The notes under the pieces were generated by a model, which did not search any database, was not told the DNA's origin, and saw nothing but the letters and a program-made list of their open reading frames with translations. From the NCBI GenBank assembly GCA_937958075.1, contig CALFFB010000071.1:1-20773 (forward strand): a stretch of DNA of 20,773 nucleotides, read 5' to 3'. The DNA is from an uncultured Geobacteraceae bacterium (lineage in GTDB: Bacteria; Desulfobacterota; Desulfuromonadia; Desulfuromonadales; Geopsychrobacteraceae). This document shows positions 13,802 to 20,773 of the stretch, in pieces; position 1 is the stretch's first letter; each line of letters starts with the position of its first letter. Both the position numbers and the translations under genes were made by a program.

Positions 13802-15691
13802 CTATGTTCTCTTGATGGTTGCCGTGCCCCCCTGATAGCGGAACTTGAGAAATTTTTGCGCGTTACTCAGGGCCTGAAAGGCATCCTTCAGATTCCGACG
13901 ATCAAAGGGGGTGAGTTCTTCCGGATTGATTTTATTGTCTACCTCAAGACCGTTCTGCAGATTGTAGGCCTGGTGGCGCAGGCGGATCATGGACATGAAC
14001 TCCATTGCGTCCCGTAATGCGTGGGTCCGTCCGGTGGGCAGTACCTGAGCAGCGGCGATATCGTCAAGACGCTCAAAAGAGTTTTGCGCCGTGGAGCCGA
14101 CGGCCAGAGCGTGGACCCGGATCAGGGCGGCCAGGGGGGCGGTGCCGCGGCGTTTGATATCGAGGGAATCCTTGTGCTTGCCATCCTGCTCGACGACAAA
14201 ATCCTTGAAAAAACCCAAAGGCGGGGTGCGACGGGTGGCGTGACGGGCCAGGGCCGCGAGAAACCTGGGGCTGCCCTGCGCCCGGCGGGCGATGAACTCC
14301 TTGAGTTCGTCGACCCATTCCAGTTGCCCCCAGACCCCATCCAGGTCGAAAAAAATGGCACTGTGAAGCATGGCCTCGTTGGTTGGTTTGCTGATCCAGC
14401 GATCGAAATAGTCCTTCCAGACCGAACGTGGCTGCCGCCATTGATCGTTTGTCGCCATGATACCCCCTTTGCAGTAGGGATAACCACAAGCATCAAGACC
14501 ATCAGCTAAAAAAGTGGCCAGGCTTTTAAAATAGGTGTCGTGGCGGGCCGGATCATAGCTGTCGTCAAGAATCAGGGCGTGATCCTGATCCCCTCCGGGC
14601 AGCAGCTCGTCCCTGGCCATGGAGCCCAGGGCCAGAAAGCAGCAGGGAACCGGCGGTTTCCCCAATTCGTCCTGAGCCAGCTCCATCAGGCGCTGCTTGA
14701 CGCTGCGGCCGAAGACCGACATGGCGCTGCCGACCATATGGGAATTGGCATCTTCGTTGACCATGCGGATGAAGCTGGCATCGACCTGCTCTTTCAGACC
14801 GGTGAGTTCATCCACCGACTGCGCCCTTAAAATGCCGGCGACAACAAACAGGCTGTTCTGGGATTCATAACGGATCAGGTCGGACAGGGCGATGACGCCG
14901 ACGGCGCGACCACTGCGCATCACCGGCAGATGGTGCAGGTTATAGCGCAGCATCAACAACATGGCTTCAAATACCAGGTGCTGCGCCTCAACGGTAATCA
15001 GGTCCTGCGACATAATCTGCGCGACCGGGGTGTCAAGGGGCAGACCGGCGGCAATAAAGCGGGTCCGTAAGTCACGGTCGGTGATGATGCCCATCACCGA
15101 ACCGGTCGGCAGGGGGTCAGCGGCGATGGCCGTAATCAGCAGAGAGGAAACGCCCTCTTCGGTCATTTTGCCGGCGGCCGCGAAAACGCTGGCGCTGCTG
15201 TCGATACTGACCGGCTCCCGTCCGATGAGGTCACTGATGCGGGTGCGCATCAGCTCGTTGGACTGCTGGGCCCGGGAGACCGCCTGACGCAGTCGCGCCC
15301 GGTCGCCAAGTTCGACATAGTCGGCAAAGGCCTCATGTTCGTCACACAGCTGGTGAAAGGTCTCCTCGGGGATGATATAGAGGAGGGTGTCTTCCAGGGC
15401 CTGGGCCGGAAAGCGCACCTTGTTGTGCATGAGCAGGCTCATCTGGCCGAACAGTGCCCCCTCCTCCAGGCGATTGTAGAGCAGGCCGTTGCGACGGAAC
15501 ACTTCAACAGCGCCGCTGCGGACAAAGTAGACCTCATGAATGGCGTCGCCGAAGGTCAGGATGGTGCTGCCGGCTTTGTAGTAGGCGACATCAACCTGGG
15601 TCGCGATGTGCCGGACAAGGTCTTCCGGCAGGCTGTCAAAGGGCTCGAAGCGGCGCAGATGCTCGGCGATTTCCAGTAATTCTACGTCCAT
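13802..15691 (-). CDS. cNMP-binding / CBS pair / DUF294 nucleotidyltransferase-like protein
   Basis: 629 residues. Domains in order: cyclic-nucleotide-binding-like (about 10-125, with 'GDAIHEVYFVRSGAVEVF' and 'EEGALFGQMSLL'), two CBS domains (about 152-275), and a DUF294 nucleotidyltransferase domain with 'GSMARDE' (356-362) and 'DQD' (368-370). These match the GS-x-R..D-x-D active site of the GlnD-like fold. A DUF294 C-terminal helical domain follows. CBS pairs commonly bind adenine nucleotides; the family is thought regulatory, but no target is established. A GTG at 15697 is also in frame; ATG 15691 with GGGGTG upstream is preferred. It lies 30 bp after the BCCT gene and abuts the exonuclease gene. 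Confidence 0.88.
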   Translation of the reverse strand: MDVELLEIAEHLRRFEPFDSLPEDLVRHIATQVDVAYYKAGSTILTFGDAIHEVYFVRSGAVEVFRRNGLLYNRLEEGALFGQMSLLMHNKVRFPAQALEDTLLYIIPEETFHQLCDEHEAFADYVELGDRARLRQAVSRAQQSNELMRTRISDLIGREPVSIDSSASVFAAAGKMTEEGVSSLLITAIAADPLPTGSVMGIITDRDLRTRFIAAGLPLDTPVAQIMSQDLITVEAQHLVFEAMLLMLRYNLHHLPVMRSGRAVGVIALSDLIRYESQNSLFVVAGILRAQSVDELTGLKEQVDASFIRMVNEDANSHMVGSAMSVFGRSVKQRLMELAQDELGKPPVPCCFLALGSMARDELLPGGDQDHALILDDSYDPARHDTYFKSLATFLADGLDACGYPYCKGGIMATNDQWRQPRSVWKDYFDRWISKPTNEAMLHSAIFFDLDGVWGQLEWVDELKEFIARRAQGSPRFLAALARHATRRTPPLGFFKDFVVEQDGKHKDSLDIKRRGTAPLAALIRVHALAVGSTAQNSFERLDDIAAAQVLPTGRTHALRDAMEFMSMIRLRHQAYNLQNGLEVDNKINPEELTPFDRRNLKDAFQALSNAQKFLKFRYQGGTATIKRT

Positions 15692-15721
15692 AAACACCCC
15701 GGTTAAGACAGCCTTTGCCGC

Positions 15722-17362
15722 TTATCTGCGTTTGGCGCGGGGCTCATCGGAGAGGCCCTTGATCAGCGACCAGCAGGCGATGAGCAGCACGATGGTAAAG
15801 GGAAAGCCGGTGGAGACCGCCATGGCCTGCAGGGCCACCAGGCCGCCGCCGAGAATCAGGGCGATGGCGACCAGACCCTCAAAGGTACACCAGAAAACCC
15901 GCTGGGGAACCGGCGCCTCAACCTTGCCGCCGGCGGAAATGGTGTCGATGACCAGGGATCCTGAATCGGAAGAGGTGACAAAAAACACGATGACCAGAAT
16001 AATGGCGATAAAAGACGTGATCTGGGCCAGGGGCAGGATGTCGAGCATGGCAAACAGCTGTAACGGCAAATCGGCTTCGGCAGCAGTCTGGTAGCCATCC
16101 CGGACAAGCTGGCTGATGGCGGTACCGCCAAACACCGTCATCCACAAGATGCAGGCGGCCGACGGAATCAGCAGTACGGATATCAGGAATTCACGGACCG
16201 TGCGGCCCCGGGAGACGCGGGCGATAAACATGCCGACGAAGGGTGACCAGGAAATCCACCAGGCCCAGTAGAAGGCGGTCCAGCCCTGGGCAAAGTTGCT
16301 GTCGGCCCGGCCCACGGGATTGGCCAGTGCCGGCAGGTGCTGCAGATAGGCGCCCAGGTTGGCGAAAAAACCGGTGACGATGGCCAGGGTCGGTCCGACG
16401 AAAATGACAAACAGCAGCAGCAGTGCAGCCAGGGCCATATTGATCTTGGACAGTTTCTGCACCCCGGCTTCCAGCCCGGCGACAACGGACAGCAGGGCGA
16501 CAGCGGTAATTCCCGAGACCAGCAGCACCTGGGTTGTCACCCCGTCCGGCAGGTTGAAGAGATAACCCAGTCCGGCAGCGGCCTGCGAAGCGCCGATGCC
16601 CAGGGAGGTGGCCAGCCCGAAGAGGGTGGCAAAAATCGCAAGAATGTCGATCACATGACCGGGCCAGCCCCAGATACGCTCACCGAGGAGGGGGTAGAAG
16701 ACCGAGCGGACCGTCAGGGGCAGCCCTTTATTAAAGGAGAACAGGGCCAGCCCCAGGGCGATCACCGAGTAGATGGCCCAGGGATGCAGCGCCCAATGAT
16801 AGATGGTGGCGGCCATGCCGAGGCGTTCCGCCGCCAGGGCATCACCGGCGGCGCCGGCCAGAGGCGCCCAGTCGGTGCGCACGCCGTTGTCCAGGGTGGG
16901 GCCGGCAAAGGAGCTGCTGAAGTGGGACAGGGGCTCAGACACACCGTAAAACATCAGCCCGATCCCCATGCCGGCAGCAAACAGCATGGAAAACCAGCCC
17001 AGATAGGAAAAGTCCGGTGTCGCCTCGGTACCGCCGATACGCACCCGGCCCAGAGGAGAAAAGATGAGACCGATACACACCAGAACAAAAACGTTGCCGG
17101 CGGCGATGAAAAACCAGTCGAGGTTGGAGGTGAGCCAGTTTCTGATATTGCCGAACAACGGTTCAGCCTGGGACTGAAACAGCAGGGTCAGTGCCACAAA
17201 CAGCACGATCGTCGCGCCGGCAACGCCGAAGACCGGATTGTGGATATCGAAGCCATAGCGGCCCAACTTGAAGGTGACGTTATCCTGTCCGACCTGATAG
17301 TCCGTATCAATGGGGCAGACATCTCCATCCGGTTCGATCTTGTCGAGGTTCTTCTCTTCCAT
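15722..17362 (-). CDS. BCCT-family transporter (betaine/choline/carnitine type)
   Basis: 546 residues with about 12 membrane segments after a short acidic N-terminal tail (1-35). Signatures are 'FAAGMGIGLMFYGVSEP' (128-144) and the tryptophan-rich 'WTAFYWAWWISWSPFVGMF' (361-379) that forms the substrate cage in BetP-like proteins. It most likely imports glycine betaine or a similar osmolyte with sodium; the exact substrate cannot be read from sequence. The C-terminal tail is short and basic ('DEPRAKRR'), unlike the long osmosensing tail of BetP. The ATG at 17362 has AAGGAG nine bases upstream; the frame to 17581 runs through a hairpin-rich leader and is rejected. It is first of a BCCT-DUF294-exonuclease operon. 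Confidence 0.88.
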   Translation of the reverse strand: MEEKNLDKIEPDGDVCPIDTDYQVGQDNVTFKLGRYGFDIHNPVFGVAGATIVLFVALTLLFQSQAEPLFGNIRNWLTSNLDWFFIAAGNVFVLVCIGLIFSPLGRVRIGGTEATPDFSYLGWFSMLFAAGMGIGLMFYGVSEPLSHFSSSFAGPTLDNGVRTDWAPLAGAAGDALAAERLGMAATIYHWALHPWAIYSVIALGLALFSFNKGLPLTVRSVFYPLLGERIWGWPGHVIDILAIFATLFGLATSLGIGASQAAAGLGYLFNLPDGVTTQVLLVSGITAVALLSVVAGLEAGVQKLSKINMALAALLLLFVIFVGPTLAIVTGFFANLGAYLQHLPALANPVGRADSNFAQGWTAFYWAWWISWSPFVGMFIARVSRGRTVREFLISVLLIPSAACILWMTVFGGTAISQLVRDGYQTAAEADLPLQLFAMLDILPLAQITSFIAIILVIVFFVTSSDSGSLVIDTISAGGKVEAPVPQRVFWCTFEGLVAIALILGGGLVALQAMAVSTGFPFTIVLLIACWSLIKGLSDEPRAKRR

Positions 17363-17631
17363 AACCTGGATCTCCTTGGCACAGCTGGGTAAAAAAATAC
17401 TAAGACAGGCAGGGCCGGATATGACAGGCATGAAGCCACCAAGGGGGCTGTAATGACCAGGGCCTCTGCGTGCCGGTAAGGAGTGAACACGTCCGTTGCC
17501 CTGGTTCGCTGCGTGAGAAGCCGTCACGCCCGGATGGCCCGACCTCATCTGCGACTGCCCGGAAGCAGTCATAGCCGGCAAACGGTAACACAGGTTTCAG
17601 CGGGATGCAAAAGCCGGCAGAGAAGAGACAA
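17363..17631 (-). promoter_or_regulatory. Hairpin-rich leader upstream of the BCCT gene
   Basis: 269 bases between the ABC1 gene and BCCT. In the RNA of the minus strand three successive perfect stems can form: GACTGC/GCAGTC (17553-17570), GCGTGA/TCACGC (17511-17529) and ACCAGGGC/GCCCTGGT (17456-17505). A weaker stem follows at 17433-17449, then a run of seven U (17391-17397) about 30 bases before the start codon. The layout suggests a structured 5' leader, possibly a riboswitch or attenuator, but it matched no riboswitch class I could recall, including ydaO (c-di-AMP) and GEMM. Confidence 0.4.
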
Positions 17632-19200
17632 CTAGCTGATTTTGCGCAGGCTCCAGAAGGCCAGCAATAAGCTGCCAATGGAGACCAGGGACGCCCAGTC
17701 GGCGGGAATGAACAGAAAATAGAAGGCCAGAGCCAGGAAAAAGATCAGTTTCGCCAGGGCGCGAAAACGTACACCGAAGTGTTCGATAAAAAACTGACGA
17801 TCAGCGCGGGCCATGCGCACTGTCAGCTCTCCCTGTTCTGCCAGTTCGACAAGTTTGCGGGTTCGGGTCAAAGTCAGGGGGAGCTGTACCAGTTCGCGAT
17901 TGATGCGTTCCAGGGCGCCGCGATCCTCGCCCAGTGCGCGCGGCAGATGTTTCTTCAGGATCGGCAGGATATCCTTGATCCCGTTGAAATTGCTGATGTA
18001 CTGGGTGCCAAGCCCTTCGATCAGCGAGCTGACGCGCATGACATAGATGACATCCTGGGGCAGTTTGAAGGGCTGGTCGTGCAGTACGTTCAAAATACCG
18101 AAGGCCAGATCCTGCATGCTGGAGGCGTCGAGCTGGTCCGTGGCAAAAATATCAAACAGGCCCTCGGCGATCCGGCTTAAATTTTTGCTGTCAGCTTCGT
18201 CCGTCAGTACGCCCATGCGCCGGGTAGCGCTGATGAGCAGCTCAAAATCCCGCTCATAGGCGGCCTTCACCGCATAGATCATAGCCTGGCGCACGTCCTG
18301 GGGAATACGACTGACCATGCCGAAATCGAGGAGGACCAGTTCTCCGGTCCGGGTCACCAGCAGGTTTCCGGGGTGGGGATCGGCGTGAAAATAGCCTTTG
18401 ACCAGCATCTGCTCGGTGTAAAACAGCACCAGCTTTTCCATCAGGTCTGGAAAGTGCAGGCCCCACTGCCGGATCTGTTCGGCGTTGTCGATGCGTACCC
18501 CCTGCTCAAAACTCATGACCAGAGCGTCATCACAACAGAGATGCTTGACCGGCTCCGGAAAGCGGATCCGGGCGTGGGCGTACATCTGGCTGAAGTGTTC
18601 GAGATTCGCCAATTCCCGGATCATGCTCACTTCCTGGCGGATGACCTGGGTAAAGGCGCGCAGGACCGACTCGATGGAATGGCGGGTCTGGTCGGTGAAC
18701 AGGGGCTTGAACAGGCGCAGAAAAAGATTCAGCAGGACAATGTCGATATGGACCTGCAGGCGCATGTCGCGGCGCAGCAGCTTGACGGCCACCTCCTGGC
18801 CGCTGGCCTGCACCCGTGCCCGGTGGACCTGACCGATGGAGGCACTGGCCAGGGGCTGATCGTCAAACAGGGAAAAAACGGTCGGATCGGGAAAGGCACG
18901 ACGAAACACCCAGCGTCGGTCGGAGTCCGGCATGGGTGGCATGCGATCATGGAGCTGGCGCAGGGCCGCCAGATACTCCTCGTCGAAAAAATCGGCACGG
19001 GTGGCAAGAACCTGGGCCAGCTTGAGAAAGCTCGCGCCCAGGTGGCGGATGGTCTCGACCAGGGCCTGCGGCCCCAACGGACGCCACAACAGCCAGCGCC
19101 GGCGCCGGCGAAACAACAGAAAAACCGTTGTCAGAAACCGGAAAATAGCGTAGCTGCGGGCCGGTGAACACAGACGAAAAAGCAGAAAAAGACGACGCAC
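17632..19200 (-). CDS. ABC1/UbiB (AarF)-like kinase-fold protein
   Basis: 522 residues of the ABC1/UbiB/ADCK family, whose members help ubiquinone or other lipid metabolism and are tied to the membrane. Seen here: an Ala-rich loop 'PLASASIGQVHRA' (116-128) replacing the kinase P-loop, the ATP lysine K140 ('AVKLLR'), catalytic 'HADPHPGN' (272-279), the metal-binding 'DFG' (292-294) and two C-terminal hydrophobic segments (about 478-518). The family-defining KxGQ motif reads KLAQ (60-63), a Gly-to-Ala change. The start is GTG at 19200, two bases after the formate channel stop, so translation is probably coupled. An Arg-rich stretch (31-35) precedes the domain. Its target is unknown. Confidence 0.88.
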   Translation of the reverse strand: MRRLFLLFRLCSPARSYAIFRFLTTVFLLFRRRRRWLLWRPLGPQALVETIRHLGASFLKLAQVLATRADFFDEEYLAALRQLHDRMPPMPDSDRRWVFRRAFPDPTVFSLFDDQPLASASIGQVHRARVQASGQEVAVKLLRRDMRLQVHIDIVLLNLFLRLFKPLFTDQTRHSIESVLRAFTQVIRQEVSMIRELANLEHFSQMYAHARIRFPEPVKHLCCDDALVMSFEQGVRIDNAEQIRQWGLHFPDLMEKLVLFYTEQMLVKGYFHADPHPGNLLVTRTGELVLLDFGMVSRIPQDVRQAMIYAVKAAYERDFELLISATRRMGVLTDEADSKNLSRIAEGLFDIFATDQLDASSMQDLAFGILNVLHDQPFKLPQDVIYVMRVSSLIEGLGTQYISNFNGIKDILPILKKHLPRALGEDRGALERINRELVQLPLTLTRTRKLVELAEQGELTVRMARADRQFFIEHFGVRFRALAKLIFFLALAFYFLFIPADWASLVSIGSLLLAFWSLRKIS

Positions 19201-19202
19201 GG

Positions 19203-20048
19203 TCAGCGCTCAAGGTCCTTTTTAAGATAGATCCACCAGTAGACAGCGGCGACAAAAAAACCACCGCCAAGCAGATTGCCCAGGGTGACCACCACCAGGT
19301 TGTTCTGGATCATGGTCCACCAGGTCAGCTGATCGAGCAGGGTGGCATCAAGGCCGGCGGCAGCGCGCGCTCCCGGCAGGGCCTTGGCAAAGATCCCCGC
19401 CGGGATGAAGTACATGTTGGCGACGACGTGCTCGAAACCGGCGGCGACAAAGGCCATGATGGGAAAAAAGACACCGAGGATCTTGCCGGCGATATCCTTT
19501 GCCGCCATGGCCAGCAGTACCGCCAGGCAGACCAGCCAGTTGCAGCCGATGGCGCGGAAAAAATAAGCGCTGTTGTGGCCCGTTGTGGCAAATTCCTGGG
19601 AGACCTTGGCCGAGGCAATGTGCAGGGCCGTGGCGCCGAAGACGCCGTCGAGCAGCCCGGTCTGACTGACAATCATCCAGGCCAGAAAGACGGAACCAAC
19701 GAGGTTGCCCAGATAGACCCAGAACCAGCTGCGCAATACGGCCCCAAGAGAAATCCGTTTGTGCAGCAGGGCGGCTGTCATCATGACATTGCCGGTCCAC
19801 AGTTCCGAACCGGGAATGATGACCAGCATCAGCCCCAGGCTGAAAACCGCTCCCACAAAAAATTTCTGCAGACCGATCCAGTCGAAATGACCGGTGCCGA
19901 CCACCGTAGCCAGATGGGAGGCAAAGCCGATGTAGACCCCGGCCAGGATGCCAAGAACAAAAAGCCTGGCACCTGTATCTTTTGTTTTATCAGCACCCCA
20001 ATCAACCAGACGTGCAGCCAGCTGGGGTGGTGTCAGATGGAATTTCAT
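19203..20048 (-). CDS. Formate/nitrite transporter (FNT) family channel
   Basis: 281 residues with six membrane segments expected for the pentameric FNT channels. Landmarks are 'GFASHLATVV' (41-50), 'GSELWTGN' (80-87, the FNT GSELFTxN motif with Trp in place of Phe) and 'FEHVVANMYFIPAGIF' (205-220), with central His H207, equivalent to FocA His209. FNT channels move formate, nitrite or hydrosulfide; which one is not decided by these motifs. In an anaerobe with fermentation or respiration of formate, FocA-like use is plausible. ATG 20048 is chosen because the homology starts there; the frame to 20120 overlaps the EVE gene. Operon: 26 bases after EVE, two bases before the ABC1 gene. Confidence 0.88.
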   Translation of the reverse strand: MKFHLTPPQLAARLVDWGADKTKDTGARLFVLGILAGVYIGFASHLATVVGTGHFDWIGLQKFFVGAVFSLGLMLVIIPGSELWTGNVMMTAALLHKRISLGAVLRSWFWVYLGNLVGSVFLAWMIVSQTGLLDGVFGATALHIASAKVSQEFATTGHNSAYFFRAIGCNWLVCLAVLLAMAAKDIAGKILGVFFPIMAFVAAGFEHVVANMYFIPAGIFAKALPGARAAAGLDATLLDQLTWWTMIQNNLVVVTLGNLLGGGFFVAAVYWWIYLKKDLER

Positions 20049-20074
20049 GATCCTGCCAATCTCCCGAAGCTCCG

Positions 20075-20551
20075 CTATTGGATGGCGGTGGACTGCTCCA
20101 GTCCAAGGATATAATCCCACTGTTGTCTGGTGACCGGCGTAATCGACAGGCGGTTGCCCTTGCGCAGGATGACCATGTTCTCCAGGGGCTCATGCTCCTT
20201 GAGTTCGGCCAGGGGCAGCACCCGGCGGGTATGACGCACATAGCGGACATCAACCAGAAACCAGCGCGGTTTGGCCGGTGAACTTTTGGGATCGAAATAG
20301 GCGCTGTCGGGATCAAAAGCTGTCGGATCGGGATAGCTCTCCCGCGCGACCTCCATAACGCCGACAATGCCCGGTAGCGGGCAGTTGGAATGGTAGAAGA
20401 ACACCTGATCACCGAGGCGCATCTCGTCACGCATGAAGTTGCGGGCCTGGTAGTTCCGCACCCCGTCCCAGGGCTCGGTTTGCTGCGGGCGATTTTTCAG
20501 GTCGTCGATACTGAAGGTGTTCGGCTCCGACTTCATCAGCCAGTAGTTCAT
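20075..20551 (-). CDS. EVE-domain protein (THYN1-like)
   Basis: 158 residues, entirely an EVE domain of the PUA-like fold: 'NYWLMKSEPNTFSIDDL' (2-18), 'WDGVRNYQARNFMRDEM' (28-44), 'GDQVFFYHSNCPLPGIVG' (47-64) and a conserved 'PRWFLVDV' strand. Relatives bind modified bases in DNA or RNA; some EVE domains sit in modification-dependent restriction systems, while standalone ones like this are common housekeeping-type proteins of unknown target. The ATG at 20551 has GAGG six bases upstream; a longer frame to 20575 has no support. It leads the EVE-FNT-ABC1 run and is divergent from wrbA. Confidence 0.88.
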   Translation of the reverse strand: MNYWLMKSEPNTFSIDDLKNRPQQTEPWDGVRNYQARNFMRDEMRLGDQVFFYHSNCPLPGIVGVMEVARESYPDPTAFDPDSAYFDPKSSPAKPRWFLVDVRYVRHTRRVLPLAELKEHEPLENMVILRKGNRLSITPVTRQQWDYILGLEQSTAIQ

Positions 20552-20691
20552 TGTGATCCTCTCCTCTATTTGCACATAGCGCAGCCGATAGTGCCATTTT
20601 TTAGCGGCAGATAACAGAAAAAGCGTGCAGTGCTGTTCCTGTCTGATCAGAGGCGGACCGCAAACACAGTCGAAAAAGTCCAGGAATCTGC

Positions 20692-20699
20692 GTTATACT
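20692..20699. promoter_or_regulatory. Overlapping -10 elements of a divergent promoter region
   Basis: Plus strand TATACT (20694-20699) is a good -10 for wrbA, without a clear -35. Minus strand TATAAC (20692-20697) has TTGTTA 18 bases upstream and could serve the EVE operon. The two -10 boxes overlap almost fully, so the promoters would compete. Prediction by eye. Confidence 0.35.
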
Positions 20700-20738
20700 G
20701 AAGTGAATTTTACCTTAACAACAAAGGAGGTTGGTTCC

Positions 20739-20773
20739 ATGGCAAAAATTCTGGTGCTTTATTACAGTATGTA
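20739..20773 (+). CDS. wrbA: WrbA-like NAD(P)H:quinone oxidoreductase (5' end only)
   Basis: Only the first 11 codons are inside the window: 'MAKILVLYYSM', with a further TA. This is nearly identical to the start of E. coli WrbA, a flavodoxin-like FMN enzyme that reduces quinones by two electrons. The ATG has a strong AAAGGAGG site (20723-20730) at eight bases. Other flavodoxin-fold proteins begin with similar strands, so the call rests on the 'LVLYYSM' match. Confidence 0.7.
   Translation, partial: MAKILVLYYSM

Noticed and set aside
16337..17392. A 351-codon plus-strand frame opposite the BCCT gene, and a similar 316-codon frame at 19164-20114 opposite the FNT gene
   Set aside because: Both are shadows of well-recognised membrane protein genes; the translations are low-complexity and polar with no family motif.
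17363..17581. 73-residue N-terminal extension of the BCCT frame
   Set aside because: It covers the hairpin-rich leader, lacks BCCT homology, and ATG 17362 has a strong ribosome site.
17574..17620. Plus-strand words resembling a GEMM (c-di-GMP) riboswitch, such as GGCAAAC and GATGCAAAAGCC
   Set aside because: The GAAA tetraloop stem and downstream core are absent, and the plus strand leads antisense into the ABC1 gene with no target gene.
20075..20551. EVE domain as a sign of a modification-dependent defence system
   Set aside because: It is a standalone EVE protein with no McrB, HNH or other nuclease partner nearby, so a defence role is unsupported.

Overview
The window looks like a chromosomal segment of a GC-rich Gram-negative bacterium, most likely a deltaproteobacterium of the Desulfuromonadales (Geobacter/Desulfuromonas/Pelobacter type). 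This is an inference from three things: an S-box (SAM-I) riboswitch in front of a metI-metC-like pair, the HDOD-GGDEF and cNMP-CBS-DUF294 architectures, and the general gene content. No rRNA, tRNA, CRISPR array, insertion sequence or phage gene was seen. Genes are densely packed, and 13 of the 18 protein genes lie on the minus strand or are read leftward in operon-like runs.

Region by region. (1) 1-519 is the end of a HI0933/BaiN-like flavoprotein. It converges with a membrane-anchored TraB/Tiki-like protein (524-1729). (2) 1871-5562 is a sulfur amino acid block read leftward: cysK, then a SAM-I riboswitch, a metI-like and a metC-like PLP enzyme. This makes cysteine from O-acetylserine and moves sulfur to homocysteine via cystathionine, with SAM feedback on the second half. 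A 110-bp inverted repeat lies between the two PLP genes. (3) 5774-9930 is a probable leftward operon: a SPOR-NlpC/P60 lipoprotein, a UMF1/Atg22-type MFS transporter and an SLC13-type permease with two RCK_C (TrkA-C) domains. (4) 10097-13068 holds an SRPBCC protein (+), an HDOD-GGDEF signalling protein (-) and a UreH/DsbD-like membrane protein (+). (5) 13073-17362 is a leftward operon: a BCCT osmolyte transporter behind a structured leader, a cNMP-binding/CBS/DUF294 nucleotidyltransferase-like regulator and a DnaQ-like exonuclease abutting it. (6) 17632-20551 is a leftward operon: an EVE-domain protein, a formate/nitrite channel and an ABC1/UbiB-like kinase. (7) A wrbA start codon lies at the right edge.

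Most genes are recognisable housekeeping or accessory functions. I found no clear undescribed defence or mobile system. The parts most worth a second look are non-coding: the riboswitch expression platform, the inverted repeat between metI and metC, the hairpin-rich BCCT leader, and short palindromes just downstream of two good sigma-70-like promoters. The BCCT-DUF294-exonuclease linkage is the most interesting gene arrangement. All calls are by eye from sequence, with no database search.
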